Assembly: GCF_027941915.1 (NCBI RefSeq)
Contig: NZ_CP116009.1
Span: forward strand, 3,968,001 to 4,032,000
Length of the DNA: 64,000 nt
Origin: Ramlibacter tataouinensis
Lineage (GTDB): Bacteria > Pseudomonadota > Gammaproteobacteria > Burkholderiales > Burkholderiaceae_C
Reading direction: 5' to 3'
This document shows positions 20,588 to 30,417 of this stretch, in pieces; within the stretch, counting starts at the first letter, position 1; each line of letters starts with the position of its first letter. Made by a program: the position numbers and the translations under genes. The notes below the pieces were generated by a model. The model had not been told where the DNA came from. It searched no databases and worked only from the letters and a program-made list of their open reading frames with translations.

Positions 20588-21541
20588 TCAGCCGACCCGC
20601 ATCCCGCTGTGCCGCTCCAGCAGGGCCAGGCGGGTGGCGGGGCTTTCGAGCTGTTCGAGCCACCACTGCAGGCCGCGCCCCGGGCCCAGCGGGCCGCTGT
20701 CGCGCCAGGCATAGCTCAGGCGCACCCTGCGCTCGGGACGCAGCACCGGCTTGAGCACCAGCCGGCCGGTCTCGATGAAGGGCCGGGCCATGGGCTCGGG
20801 CAGGAAGCCGACGCCGAGCCCGCGCACCTGCGCTTCCAGCTTGGCAGTCATGGTGGGCACCGTCAGCACGTCCTGACCGGCCAGCAGGCCCAGCGTCAGG
20901 CCATCGCCGCGCCGCACCGAGTCGGCCACCGCCACGGCGCGGTGCTTGACCAGCAGTTCGTCGCTGACCGGCTCGGGCAGGGCGGCCACGGGGTGGTGCG
21001 GGGCGACCGCAAACACGAACGGCAACTCGCCCAGGCTGCGGCTCATCAGGCCCGAAAACGTGCCCGGGTCCAGCGGCACGCCCAGGGCCAGGTCGGCACT
21101 GCCGGTGACCAGGGCGTCCACCGTGCCCGACAGCGCCTCGTCCAGCAGCCGCAGCCGGGTGTGCGGCGCGACCTCGAAGAAGGCCTGCGCCAGTTCCATC
21201 ACGATGCCGCAGGCGATCACCGCGTCGACCGCAATGGTGAGTTGCGATTCCCAGCCGGTGGCGACCCGGCGCACGCGGTTGGCGACCGCATCGACCTCGC
21301 CCAGCAGCCGCTCGCCCTCGCGCAGGAGCTCGGCGCCGGCGTCGGTCAGCCGCGCCTGGCGCGACGCGCGATCGAACAGCAACGCATCCAGCGCATCCTC
21401 GACCTGGCGGATGCGGTAAGTGACCGCGCTGGGCACCAGGCCCAGCTCGCGGGCGGCCCCGGCGAAGCTGCCGGCGCGCGCCACGGACTGGACGAGCGCC
21501 AGCGCATCCGGCGTGAGGACTTCGCGGGGGGTGGCGGCCAC
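20588..21541 (-). CDS. LysR-type transcriptional regulator
   Basis: The 317-residue protein has a winged HTH at about 10-68 (LALVQSVARAGSFAGAAREL, VPSAVTYRIRQVEDALDALL) and a periplasmic-binding-like effector domain (QLTIAVDAVIACGIVMELAQ, ADLALGVPL). It is transcribed divergently from the pirin-doxX-flavodoxin-pirin genes, so it probably controls them. A TTGA-N9-TCAA element lies in the 113-base spacer. The inducer is unknown; quinone or electrophile stress would fit the neighbours. Confidence 0.92.
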   Translation of the reverse strand: MAATPREVLTPDALALVQSVARAGSFAGAARELGLVPSAVTYRIRQVEDALDALLFDRASRQARLTDAGAELLREGERLLGEVDAVANRVRRVATGWESQLTIAVDAVIACGIVMELAQAFFEVAPHTRLRLLDEALSGTVDALVTGSADLALGVPLDPGTFSGLMSRSLGELPFVFAVAPHHPVAALPEPVSDELLVKHRAVAVADSVRRGDGLTLGLLAGQDVLTVPTMTAKLEAQVRGLGVGFLPEPMARPFIETGRLVLKPVLRPERRVRLSYAWRDSGPLGPGRGLQWWLEQLESPATRLALLERHSGMRVG

Positions 21542-21559
21542 GGCTCGTGTTCAGTTTTT

Positions 21560-21576
21560 TTGAATGATGCCATCAA
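21560..21576. promoter_or_regulatory. candidate LysR operator in the divergent spacer
   Basis: TTGA at 21560-21563 and TCAA at 21573-21576 form an inverted pair separated by nine bases, next to a T7 run, in an otherwise GC-rich 113-base spacer between the LysR gene and the pirin gene. The spacing is close to LysR T-N11-A sites. Confidence 0.4.
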
Positions 21577-21654
21577 AGACGGGTCCTGCGCCGCGCGGCG
21601 ACCGGAACCTACATTCACCAGACCGGGATCCAACGCAAGCTACAGGAGCAAGCC

Positions 21655-22356
21655 ATGCTGACCGTCCGCCGTTCGCAGGATCGAGGCCATGCCAACCATG
21701 GCTGGCTCGATTCGCACCACAGCTTTTCGTTCGCGAACTACTACGACCCCGAGCACATGGGCTGGGGCAACCTGCGCGTGATCAACGAGGACCGCATCGC
21801 CCCCGGCACCGGCTTCGGCACGCACGGGCACCGCGACATGGAGATCATCAGCTACGTGCTCGAGGGCAACCTGGCGCACAAGGACAGCATGGGCAACGTC
21901 AAGGGTATCCCGCCGGGCGACGTCCAGCGCATGAGCGCCGGCACCGGCGTGATGCACAGCGAGTTCAACCACGCGCCGCAGCAGGTCACGCACTTCCTGC
22001 AGATCTGGATCGAGCCCAACGTCACCGGCATCCCGCCCAGCTACGAGCAGAAGACCTTCACCGAGGCCGACAAGCGCGGGCAGCTGCGCCTCGTCGCGTC
22101 GCCCGATTCGGCCCAAGGCTCGGTGAAGGTCCATGCCGACGCCCGCGTCTACGCCGGGCTCTTCGACGCCGACGAGGCCGCGACGCTGGAACTTCCGGCA
22201 GGCCGCAAGGCCTACGTGCACATGGTGCGCGGCGAGATCGAAGCCAACGGCAAGCCGCTGAAGGCGGGCGATGCTCTGATGCTCGACCAGGAGCCGGTCG
22301 TCCAGCTGCGCCAGGGCCGCCAGGCCGAGGTGCTGGTGTTCGACCTGGCGCCTTGA
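21655..22356 (+). CDS. pirin family protein (YhaK type)
   Basis: The 233-residue bicupin has AGGAG before the ATG. The N-domain carries the metal site pattern FGTHGHRDMEIISYVLEG and TGVMHSEFNHA, with WLDSHHSFSFANYYDPEHMG at the start as in YhaK. Some pirins have quercetinase activity or act as redox-sensitive cofactors; the substrate here is unknown. It is the first gene of a run with doxX, flavodoxin and a second pirin, and is opposite the LysR gene. Confidence 0.92.
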   Translation: MLTVRRSQDRGHANHGWLDSHHSFSFANYYDPEHMGWGNLRVINEDRIAPGTGFGTHGHRDMEIISYVLEGNLAHKDSMGNVKGIPPGDVQRMSAGTGVMHSEFNHAPQQVTHFLQIWIEPNVTGIPPSYEQKTFTEADKRGQLRLVASPDSAQGSVKVHADARVYAGLFDADEAATLELPAGRKAYVHMVRGEIEANGKPLKAGDALMLDQEPVVQLRQGRQAEVLVFDLAP

Positions 22357-22444
22357 GGAAAACCGGATGGCAGGCCCGTTGCCTGCCGCCGGCCTGTCGT
22401 GGGCGGGTTGCCCACTAGTTCAACCTGCAAGAAAGGAAATCACC

Positions 22445-22894
22445 ATGGCCACCCTGACCCACGACGGGCGCAGTGCCACCCTCGTCCAGAACCCCGTCTA
22501 TGACAGCGCCGCGCTGCTGGGCCGCATCCTGCTGGCCTGGATGTTCGTGCCGGCCGGCTGGGGCAAGATCGGCGGCTTCGGCGGCACGGTCGGCTACGCC
22601 ACCTCGGCTGGCCTGCCGCTGCCGGAAGTCGGCGTTGCCATCGCCCTGGCCATCGAGCTGATCGGCGGCCTGATGCTGCTGGTGGGCATCGGTACCCGCT
22701 GGGCCGCGCTTGCGCTGGCGATCTTCACCGCGGTGGCGGCCTTCTTCTTCCACAACTACTGGGCGCTGCCGGCCGACCAGCAGATGGTGCAGCAGCTCAT
22801 GTTCGGCAAGAACATGGCCATCAGCGGCGGCTTGCTGGCGTTCTTCGCCTTCGGCCCCGGGCGCTTCAGTTTCGAAGGTCGCCGCCGCGACTGA
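22445..22894 (+). CDS. DoxX family membrane protein
   Basis: The ATG at 22445 follows AAAGGAA and gives 149 residues. It has the four-helix DoxX fold: LLGRILLAWMFVPAGWGKIG, then VGVAIALAIELIGGLMLLVG, WAALALAIFTAVAAFFFHNY and an AISGGLLAFFAFGPGRFS end. DoxX proteins are inner-membrane partners of thiol or quinone redox systems. Its position between pirin and flavodoxin genes supports a shared redox-stress role. Confidence 0.9.
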   Translation: MATLTHDGRSATLVQNPVYDSAALLGRILLAWMFVPAGWGKIGGFGGTVGYATSAGLPLPEVGVAIALAIELIGGLMLLVGIGTRWAALALAIFTAVAAFFFHNYWALPADQQMVQQLMFGKNMAISGGLLAFFAFGPGRFSFEGRRRD

Positions 22895-22924
22895 TCGCCG
22901 GGCCGCCTGCGGCCCCGCCATCCC

Positions 22925-23485
22925 ATGCCCGGGATCGTGGTCATCTATCACTCCGGCTACGGCCACACGCAGCGCCAGGCGCAGGCGGTGGCCGACGGCG
23001 CCGGGGCGCGGCTGATCGCGATCGATGCCGACGGCAACCTGCCCGAAGGCGCATGGGACGAACTGCAGGCCGCCGATGCCATCGTGTTCGGCTCGCCCAC
23101 CTACATGGGCGGGCCGAGCTGGCAGTTCAAGAAGTTCGCCGACGCGACCTCCAAGGCCTGGTTCGCCATGGCCTGGCGCGACAAGCTGTTCGCCGGCTTC
23201 ACCAGCAGCGCCAGCGTCATCGGCGACAAGACCAGCACGCTCACCTACTTCTTCACGCTGGCCATGCAGCACGGCGGCGTGTGGGTGGGCACCGGCATGG
23301 CGCCGGCCAATGCCAGGGCGTCGCGCCGCGACGACCTCAACTGGGCCGGCGTGTGGAGCGGCGCCACCGCCACCTCGCCCATCGACGCCTCGGCGGCCGA
23401 GATGGCCGAAGGCGACCTGAAGTTCGCATTCGAGTTCGGCCAGCGCGTGGCCCAGGCGGCCGCGCGCTGGAGCCGGGAGGGTTGA
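22925..23485 (+). CDS. flavodoxin family protein (WrbA-like)
   Basis: The 186-residue protein begins with a flavodoxin phosphate loop (IVVIYHSGYGHTQRQAQAVA) and has the FMN-contact segment DAIVFGSPTYMGGPSWQFKK and a later FTSSASVIGDKTSTL typical of WrbA-like NAD(P)H:quinone oxidoreductases. Two-electron quinone reduction is the expected activity. It is four bases from the second pirin gene, so the two are co-expressed. Confidence 0.88.
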   Translation: MPGIVVIYHSGYGHTQRQAQAVADGAGARLIAIDADGNLPEGAWDELQAADAIVFGSPTYMGGPSWQFKKFADATSKAWFAMAWRDKLFAGFTSSASVIGDKTSTLTYFFTLAMQHGGVWVGTGMAPANARASRRDDLNWAGVWSGATATSPIDASAAEMAEGDLKFAFEFGQRVAQAAARWSREG

Positions 23486-23489
23486 AAGC

Positions 23490-24380
23490 ATGGAAGCCGA
23501 AGCCATCGCCGGGCGCGAAAAGGACATCGGGGGTGGGTTCATCGTGCGGCGCCTGCTGCCGGCCTTTCGCCGGCGCAGCGTCGGCCCCTTCATCTTCTTC
23601 GACCATTTCGGCCCGGTCACCGAGCAACCGGGCGAGAACCACGACGTGCGGCCGCACCCGCACATCGGGCTGGCCACCGTCACCTACCTGTTCGAGGGCG
23701 CGATGATGCACCGCGACAGCCTGGGCAGCGTGCAGCTGATCGAGCCCGGCGCGGTCAACTGGATGACCGCGGGGCGCGGCATCGCGCACTCGGAGCGCAA
23801 GCCGGAGCACCTGCGCGAGCGGACCTACGTCAACCACGGGCTGCAGTTGTGGGTCGGCCTGCCCGAGAGCCACGAGGAAGCGGAACCGGCGTTCTCGCAT
23901 ACGCCGGCGGACGCGATCCCGCGGGTGGCGTTCGGGCCGGCCCAGGTGCGTGTGCTGGTGGGCGAGGCGTTCGGGCAGCGCTCGCCGGTGCCGACGCTGT
24001 CGCCCACGGTCTATCTCGACATCGACCTGCCGGCCGGCGGCGAGTTCGAGCTGCCGCCGCTGGCGCCGGAACGGGCGGTGTACCCAATCGCCGGCGAGTT
24101 GCGGCTGGACGCCGAGCCCATGGCGGCGCATGTGCTGCGGGTGCTGGCGCCGGGGCGCAAGGCCCGCGTGTCGGCTGCCGGGCCGGCGCGCCTGGTCGTC
24201 ATCGGGGGCGAGCCGCTGGGGCACCGCTTCATGTACTGGAACTTCGTGTCCAGCCGCAAGGAGCGCATCGTGCAGGCCAGCGACGAGTGGGCCGCGCAGC
24301 GGTTCGATCCGGTGCCGGGGGAGACGGAGTTCATCCCGCTGCCGCCCACCCGGTTCGCGCCGGCCGAGCCGATGTCCTGA
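23490..24380 (+). CDS. pirin family protein
   Basis: The 296-residue bicupin differs in length from the pirin at 21655 (233). Metal-ligand signatures are visible: VRPHPHIGLATVTYLFEGAM with HRDSLGS, and GRGIAHSERKPE. The C-terminal pirin domain includes LFVLAPGRKA-like and FMYWNFVSSRKERI segments. The two pirins are not close copies. It ends 78 bases before dnaE, where a partial GGCGGGAATGAC repeat is seen. Confidence 0.92.
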   Translation: MEAEAIAGREKDIGGGFIVRRLLPAFRRRSVGPFIFFDHFGPVTEQPGENHDVRPHPHIGLATVTYLFEGAMMHRDSLGSVQLIEPGAVNWMTAGRGIAHSERKPEHLRERTYVNHGLQLWVGLPESHEEAEPAFSHTPADAIPRVAFGPAQVRVLVGEAFGQRSPVPTLSPTVYLDIDLPAGGEFELPPLAPERAVYPIAGELRLDAEPMAAHVLRVLAPGRKARVSAAGPARLVVIGGEPLGHRFMYWNFVSSRKERIVQASDEWAAQRFDPVPGETEFIPLPPTRFAPAEPMS

Positions 24381-24458
24381 GGGATTCGCCATCCTCCGTG
24401 CTGGCGGGAATGACCAGGGGGAGCGGAGACATGTCTCGCCTTCCCTAAAATCGACCGC

Positions 24459-27400
24459 ATGTTCGTCCATCTGCGCCTGCACACCGAATTCTCCGTCGTC
24501 GATGGCACCAACCGGATCGATGACATCGTGCAGGCAGCGGCCCGGGACGGGCAGCCGGCGCTGGCGATCACCGACCTGAACAACCTGTTCGGGGCCATCA
24601 AGTTCTACAAGGCCGCGCGCGGCGCCGGCGTCAAGCCGCTGGTCGGCGCCGAGCTGCTGCTGCAGGGCCTGGGCACCGACGGCAATGCGTTGTCGCGCCT
24701 GCTGGTGCTGGTGCAGAGCCGCACCGGCTACCTGAACCTGTGCGAGCTGCTGGCGCGCGCCTGGACCCGCAACGTGGTGCGCAACCAGGGCGTGTGCAAG
24801 CTGGAGTGGCTGCGCGAACTGGGCGAGGGCCTGATCGTGCTGTCCGGCGCCCACGCCGGCCCGGTGGGGCAGGCGCTGGTGCAGGGCGACACCGCGCGGG
24901 CCAGCCAGGCGGCGCTCGAGCTGGCCTCGATCTTCCCGCACCGCTTCTACCTGGAGTTGCAGCGCGCCGGCCGCCCCGAGGACGAGGCGCAGGTCGCCGC
25001 CGCGGTGCAGCTGGCGGCCAACCTGCACCTGCCCGTGGTGGCCACGCACCCGGTGCAGTTCACCACCCCCGATGACTACGAGGCGCACGAAGCGCGCGTG
25101 TGCATCGCCGAGGGCGAGATCCTGGGCAACCCGCGGCGCGTGCGCAAGTTCACGCGCGAGCAGTATTTCAAGTCCGCGGCCGAGATGGAGGCGCTGTTCG
25201 CCGACGTGCCCTCGGCGCTGGCCAACACGCAGGAGATCGCCCGGCGCTGCAACCTGGTGCTGGACCTGGGCAAACCGCGGCTGCCCAACTTCCCGACGCC
25301 GGACGGCATGCCGATCGAGGAGTACTTCCGCCTCGCCTCGCACGAGGGCCTGAAGGAGCGGCTGGTGCAGCTCTACCCGGATGCGGCCAAGCGCGAGAAG
25401 GAGACGCCGCGCTACGTCGAGCGGCTGGAGTTCGAGATCGGCACCATCCTGAAGATGGGGTTCCCCGGCTACTTCCTGATCGTGGGCGACTTCATCAACT
25501 GGGCCAAGAACAACGGCTGCCCGGTCGGGCCGGGCCGGGGCTCGGGCGCCGGCTCGCTGGTGGCCTACGCGCTGAAGATCACCGACCTCGATCCGCTGCA
25601 GTACAACCTGCTGTTCGAGCGCTTCCTCAACCCGGAGCGGGTGTCGATGCCGGACTTCGACATTGACTTCTGCCAGAGCAACCGCGACCGGGTGATCGAG
25701 TACGTCAAGGACAAGTACGGCCGCGACGCCGTCAGCCAGATCGCCACCTTCGGCACCATGGCCGCGCGCGCCGCGATCCGCGACGTCGGCCGCGTGCTCG
25801 ACATGAGCTACACCTTCTGCGACGGCATCAGCAAGCTGATCCCGAACAAGCCGGGCATGTCGGTGACGCTGCAGTACCCGCCCGAGCCCAAGCGCGAGGG
25901 CGACAAGAACAACTACGCCATCGAGATGGAGCCGCAGCTGGCCGAGCGGGTGCGCAAGGAAGAGGACGTGCGCACCCTGGTCGAGCTGGCCCAGAAGCTC
26001 GAAGGCATGACGCGCAACATCGGCATGCACGCCGGCGGCGTGCTGATCGCACCGGGCAAGCTGACCGACTTCACGCCGCTGTACCAGCAGCCGGGCAGCG
26101 AGTCGGCGGTGAGCCAGTACGACAAGGACGACGTCGAGGCCGCCGGCCTGGTCAAGTTCGACTTCCTGGGGCTGGCCACGCTCACCATCCTGGAGATCGC
26201 CAAGGAGTTCATCCGCGCCCGCCACAAGGGCCGCGAGGACTTCGCGTTCGAGAAGGTGCCGCTGGACGATGCCGCCACCTACCGGCTGTTCGCCGACGGC
26301 AAGACCGAGGCGGTGTTCCAGTTCGAATCGCGCGGCATGCAGGGCATGCTGCGCGACGCCCGCCCCACGCGCCTGGAGGACCTGATCGCGCTGAACGCGC
26401 TGTACCGCCCCGGCCCGATGGACCTGATCCCCAGCTTCGTGGCGCGCAAGCACGGCCGCGAGGAGGTCCAGTACCCGCACCCGCTGGTGGCCGACATGCT
26501 CTCCGAGACCTACGGGATCATGGTCTACCAGGAGCAGGTGATGCAGACGGCGCAGATCCTGGGCGGCTACACGCTGGGCGGCGCCGACCTGCTGCGCCGC
26601 GCCATGGGCAAGAAGAAGCCCGAAGAGATGGCGCAGCACCGCGAGCTGTTCCGCACCGGCGCGGCGAAGAACGGCATCTCGCAGGACAAGGCCGACGAGA
26701 TCTTCGACCTGATGGAGAAGTTCGCCGGCTACGGCTTCAACAAGTCGCACGCCGCCGCCTACTCGCTGCTGGCCTACCACACCGGCTGGCTGAAGGTGCA
26801 CTACACGGCGGAGTTCTTCTGCGCCAACATGACCGTGGAAATGGACAACACCGACAAGCTCAAGGTGCTGTTCGAGGACGCGGTCAAGAATTTCGGCCTG
26901 ACGTTCGAGCCGCCGGACGTCAATCGCGGCCGCTACCGCTTCGAGCCGATCTCCGACAAGGTCATCCGCTACGGCCTGGGCGCCGTCAAGGGCACCGGCC
27001 AGCTCGCCATCGAGGCGATCGTGCGGGCGCGCGAGGAGGGCGGACCCTTCACGAGCCTGTACGACTTCTGCGTGCGGGTGGACCGCACCCGCATCAACAA
27101 GCGCACCGTCGAGGCCTTGATCAAGGCCGGCGCATTCGATTCATTGCAGCTGAACCGTGCGGCGCTGGTCGCGTCGATCGACCGCGCCTTCGACTTCGCC
27201 GCCGCCGCCGAGGCCAATGCCAACCAGGGCGGGCTGTTCGACATGGGCGGCGGGCACGGCGCCAGCACCCAGGAGCCCGACCTGGTCGAGGCCATGCCGT
27301 GGGGCGTGCGCGAGCGCCTGTCGCTGGAGAAGACCGCCATCGGGTTCTACTTCTCGGGTCACCTGTTCGACGAGGTCGCGCTGGAGGTGCGGCGCTTCGT

Positions 27401-27974
27401 GCGCACGCCGATCGGCGACCTGATCGACAGCCGCGAGCCGCAGCTGCTGGCCGGCGTCATCAGCGACTTGCGGGTGATCAACGGCCAGCGCGGCAAGCTG
27501 GCGCTGTTCAAGCTCGACGACAAGTCCGGCACCCTCGAGGCCACGGCCGACGAGGCGGTGATCAACGCCTGCCGCGGGCTGCTCAAGGACGACGAGCTGG
27601 TGATCGTGCAGGCGCGGCTGCAGCCGGACCGCTTCTCCGGGGGCTTCCGGCTGTCGGTGCAGCAGGCCTGGGACTTGCCGACGGCGCGCTGCCGCTTCGG
27701 CAAGTTCGTGCGCGTGCAGGTGGACCGCCGCAACGGCGCCGCGCCGCCGCAGGTGGACCGGCTGCTGGCGCAGTTCCCGGCCGTGGCCGTGACGACCGAG
27801 GAGGGCGACACGGTGCACCGCGGCCTGGGCCTTCGCCTGTCACTGGTCTACCCGGGCTTCACCGCCGAGGACAAGGTGCGCCTGGACGAGCGCAAGTTCT
27901 TCCCCAGCGACGCCGCCCTGGCCAGCCTGGTGGCGCAGGCGGACGAAGGGCGGGCGCAGGTGGTGTACGAGTAG
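24459..27974 (+). CDS. dnaE: DNA polymerase III alpha subunit
   Basis: The 1171-residue protein is full length (E. coli 1160). It is the replicative polymerase subunit. The N-terminal PHP domain starts FVHLRLHTEFSVVDG. The catalytic acidic pair is in MPDFDIDFCQSNRDRVIEY, followed by KYGRDAVSQIATFGTMAARA. The finger segment GPGRGSGAGSLVAYAL, the helix-hairpin-helix-type GYGFNKSHAAAYSLLAYHTG and the C-terminal OB fold (LLAGVISDLRVINGQRGKLA) are in order. A CCTAAAATC element lies 15 bases before the ATG and could be the -10 box. It converges on tolA. Confidence 0.97.
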   Translation: MFVHLRLHTEFSVVDGTNRIDDIVQAAARDGQPALAITDLNNLFGAIKFYKAARGAGVKPLVGAELLLQGLGTDGNALSRLLVLVQSRTGYLNLCELLARAWTRNVVRNQGVCKLEWLRELGEGLIVLSGAHAGPVGQALVQGDTARASQAALELASIFPHRFYLELQRAGRPEDEAQVAAAVQLAANLHLPVVATHPVQFTTPDDYEAHEARVCIAEGEILGNPRRVRKFTREQYFKSAAEMEALFADVPSALANTQEIARRCNLVLDLGKPRLPNFPTPDGMPIEEYFRLASHEGLKERLVQLYPDAAKREKETPRYVERLEFEIGTILKMGFPGYFLIVGDFINWAKNNGCPVGPGRGSGAGSLVAYALKITDLDPLQYNLLFERFLNPERVSMPDFDIDFCQSNRDRVIEYVKDKYGRDAVSQIATFGTMAARAAIRDVGRVLDMSYTFCDGISKLIPNKPGMSVTLQYPPEPKREGDKNNYAIEMEPQLAERVRKEEDVRTLVELAQKLEGMTRNIGMHAGGVLIAPGKLTDFTPLYQQPGSESAVSQYDKDDVEAAGLVKFDFLGLATLTILEIAKEFIRARHKGREDFAFEKVPLDDAATYRLFADGKTEAVFQFESRGMQGMLRDARPTRLEDLIALNALYRPGPMDLIPSFVARKHGREEVQYPHPLVADMLSETYGIMVYQEQVMQTAQILGGYTLGGADLLRRAMGKKKPEEMAQHRELFRTGAAKNGISQDKADEIFDLMEKFAGYGFNKSHAAAYSLLAYHTGWLKVHYTAEFFCANMTVEMDNTDKLKVLFEDAVKNFGLTFEPPDVNRGRYRFEPISDKVIRYGLGAVKGTGQLAIEAIVRAREEGGPFTSLYDFCVRVDRTRINKRTVEALIKAGAFDSLQLNRAALVASIDRAFDFAAAAEANANQGGLFDMGGGHGASTQEPDLVEAMPWGVRERLSLEKTAIGFYFSGHLFDEVALEVRRFVRTPIGDLIDSREPQLLAGVISDLRVINGQRGKLALFKLDDKSGTLEATADEAVINACRGLLKDDELVIVQARLQPDRFSGGFRLSVQQAWDLPTARCRFGKFVRVQVDRRNGAAPPQVDRLLAQFPAVAVTTEEGDTVHRGLGLRLSLVYPGFTAEDKVRLDERKFFPSDAALASLVAQADEGRAQVVYE

Positions 27975-27986
27975 CGCGGCTCGCGC

Positions 27987-28886
27987 TCAATCGTTCGGCC
28001 GGAACACCAGTTCCATCGGCGTCACCACGCGGCCATCGACGTCGCGCGGCAGCACCTCGGTGCGGTCGAGCGCGCGCAGCACCGCATCGTCCCAGCTCTT
28101 GAAGCCGCTGGAGCGGGTGATGCGCTTGCCGACGATGGTGCCGTCGGGCGCCAGCCGCACCTCCACCACCGCCGTCGGGTTGCCGGGGATGTCGTCGCTG
28201 AAGACGATGTTGGGCTTGACCGCGGCGCGGATGCGGCCCGCGTAGCCGCCCGAGGGGCCGGCGCTGCGCAGGGCGGTGCCGGTGGCCTCGCGCGGGCCGG
28301 TGGCGCCGGCCAGGCCCTGGATGCGCCGCAGGTTTTCCTCGCGCAGCTTGGCCACGCGTTCTTCTTCCTGCTTAACGCGCGCTTGGGCCTGTTCCTGCTT
28401 GCGCTTGTCCTCGGCCTCGCGCTTGCGCTTCTCCGCCAGTTGCTGCTGTTCCTGCTGCTGCTTGCGGGCGGCCTCTTCCTTGCGCCGCGCTTCCTCTTCG
28501 CGCTTGCGCTTGTCGGCGGCGAGCTGGCGCTGGCGCTCGGCTTCGGCCTCGCGCTTGGCCTTTTCCTGTTCCTGCCGTTCCTTTTCCTGCTGCAGCACGA
28601 TGTCGGCGTTGCGCTGCACGGGGGCGGGCGCCGGCGCCGGCGGCGGAGGAGCGGGCTGGGGCGGGGGTGGGGGCGGCGCCTCCACCGGCTTGGGTGCGGC
28701 TTGCTGCGGCGTGCTGGCCCACAGCTCGGCTTCGACGGCGACGGAGGTGTCGTCGTGCTTCCATTTCAGGCCCAGGCTCAGCGCCAGCACCAGGACCACG
28801 TGGGCCAGCACGGCCAGCCCGACGGCGCGCGGCCAGCCCCCTTCGGCCGGCGGGGTGAACTCGGGGCGTTCGGTGCTCGATTGCAT
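27987..28886 (-). CDS. tolA: TolA, energy-transducing protein of the Tol-Pal system
   Basis: Gives 299 residues from the ATG at 28886. A TTG one codon earlier is less likely. One N-terminal membrane anchor (about 19-41, AVGLAVLAHVVLVLALSLGL), a Pro-rich stretch, and a long Lys/Glu/Ala-rich coiled coil (about 100-195) precede the C-terminal periplasmic domain (VRLAPDGTIVGKRITRSSG, SWDDAVLRALDRTEVLP). TolA links TolQR proton flow to the outer membrane during division. It starts just after tolR's stop. tolB and pal do not follow; dnaE converges instead. Confidence 0.93.
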   Translation of the reverse strand: MQSSTERPEFTPPAEGGWPRAVGLAVLAHVVLVLALSLGLKWKHDDTSVAVEAELWASTPQQAAPKPVEAPPPPPPQPAPPPPAPAPAPVQRNADIVLQQEKERQEQEKAKREAEAERQRQLAADKRKREEEARRKEEAARKQQQEQQQLAEKRKREAEDKRKQEQAQARVKQEEERVAKLREENLRRIQGLAGATGPREATGTALRSAGPSGGYAGRIRAAVKPNIVFSDDIPGNPTAVVEVRLAPDGTIVGKRITRSSGFKSWDDAVLRALDRTEVLPRDVDGRVVTPMELVFRPND

Positions 28887-28890
28887 CAAC

Positions 28891-29316
<426 letters not shown>

Positions 29317-29317
29317 C

Positions 29318-30010
29318 TCAGTGGGGCGCCGCCACGGCGGCGCTCAGGTTGCGTTGCAGGATGTTGGAGAACTCCTCGATGAAGGTCTCCAGCCGGATGG
29401 CGACGCGGTCGATGTCGCGCGCGAAGCGGTTGTAGGCCACCACGGCGGGAATGGCGGCGAACAGGCCGATGGCGGTGGCCACCAGCGCCTCGGCGATGCC
29501 GGGCGCCACCGTGGCCAGCGTCACCTGGGTCAGGCTGGCCAGCCCGGTGAAGGCATGCATGATCCCCCACACGGTGCCGAACAGGCCGACGTAGGGCGAC
29601 ACCGAGCCGACCGAGGCCAGGAAGGACAGGTGCGATTCGACCGCATCGACCTCGCGCTGGTAGCTCGCGCGCATGGCGCGGCGGGCGCCGTCGAGCACCG
29701 TGCCGGGGTCCTGGATGCGGCGCTCGCGCAGTTTCTGGTACTCGCGCATGCCGCTGGCGAAGATGCGTTCCATCGGGCCGGCGTGGCGCGCGTTCTGGGC
29801 GGCGTTGGCGAACAGCTCGTTCAGGCTGGTGCCCGACCAGAAGTCGCGCTCGAAATCCTCGTTGAGCGACTTGACGCGCCGCAGCGAGAACAGCTTGCCG
29901 AAGATGGCCGCCCAGCTGGCGACGGACACCACCACCAGCAGCAGCATCACCAGTTGGACAACCCAACTGGCGCCCAGCACCAGTTGCAGGATCGAGAGGT
30001 CTTGGTTCAT
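29318..30010 (-). CDS. tolQ: TolQ, MotA/ExbB-like proton-channel subunit
   Basis: The 230-residue protein has three spans: about 13-37 (VLGASWVVQLVMLLLVVVSV), 135-157 (VSPYVGLFGTVWGIMHAF) and 168-190 (VAPGIAEALVATAIGLFAAI). The P-Y-V-G-L-x-G-T-V and A-x-x-G-x-A-E-A-L motifs line the proton path in this family. The start overlaps the ybgC stop by four bases. Confidence 0.95.
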   Translation of the reverse strand: MNQDLSILQLVLGASWVVQLVMLLLVVVSVASWAAIFGKLFSLRRVKSLNEDFERDFWSGTSLNELFANAAQNARHAGPMERIFASGMREYQKLRERRIQDPGTVLDGARRAMRASYQREVDAVESHLSFLASVGSVSPYVGLFGTVWGIMHAFTGLASLTQVTLATVAPGIAEALVATAIGLFAAIPAVVAYNRFARDIDRVAIRLETFIEEFSNILQRNLSAAVAAPH

Positions 30011-30417
30011 CGTGTGTTCAGTGCCTCCAGGATCGGTGGCGGAATTCTGGCAGGCCGTAGCGTGGCTGCGTCGACCCAGCCGATGCGGATGGTCCCCTCG
30101 GCGAGCAGCTCGCCGCCGGGGTGCTGAAGAGCTTGCTGTCGCAGGGTCATGGATGCGCGGCCTGCTTCTGAGAGCTCGGCCGTGACGCGAAGTTCATCGT
30201 CCAGCCGGGCGGGGCGCAGGTAGCGCACCGAAGTCTCGGTGACGACGAACATGCCGCCGGTGCGCTCGCGCAGTTGCGCCTGCCCGATGCCCAGCGCCCG
30301 CAGCCACTCGGTGCGGGCGCGCTCGAAGAACTTCAGGTAGTTGGCGTAGAAGACGATGCCGCCGGCGTCGGTGTCTTCCCAGTAGACCCGGACCGGCCAG
30401 CTGAAAGGTGCCGCCAT
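30007..30417 (-). CDS. ybgC: YbgC-type acyl-CoA thioesterase of the Tol-Pal cluster
   Basis: Gives 136 residues with a hot-dog fold: VYWEDTDAGGIVFYANYLKFFERARTE-like sequence contains the catalytic D-x-x-G-I-V-x-x-x-x-Y. It hydrolyses short-chain acyl-CoA or acyl-ACP and is the usual first gene of tol-pal operons. The ATG at 30417 overlaps the aminotransferase stop (ATGA), and its own stop overlaps tolQ, so translation is coupled through the run. Confidence 0.93.
   Translation of the reverse strand: MAAPFSWPVRVYWEDTDAGGIVFYANYLKFFERARTEWLRALGIGQAQLRERTGGMFVVTETSVRYLRPARLDDELRVTAELSEAGRASMTLRQQALQHPGGELLAEGTIRIGWVDAATLRPARIPPPILEALNTR

Noticed and set aside
23337..26801. 1154-codon ORF antisense to dnaE and the pirin gene
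   Set aside because: A third-position-GC shadow: His/Val/Gln/Arg-rich, no recognisable domain, opposite two solid genes.
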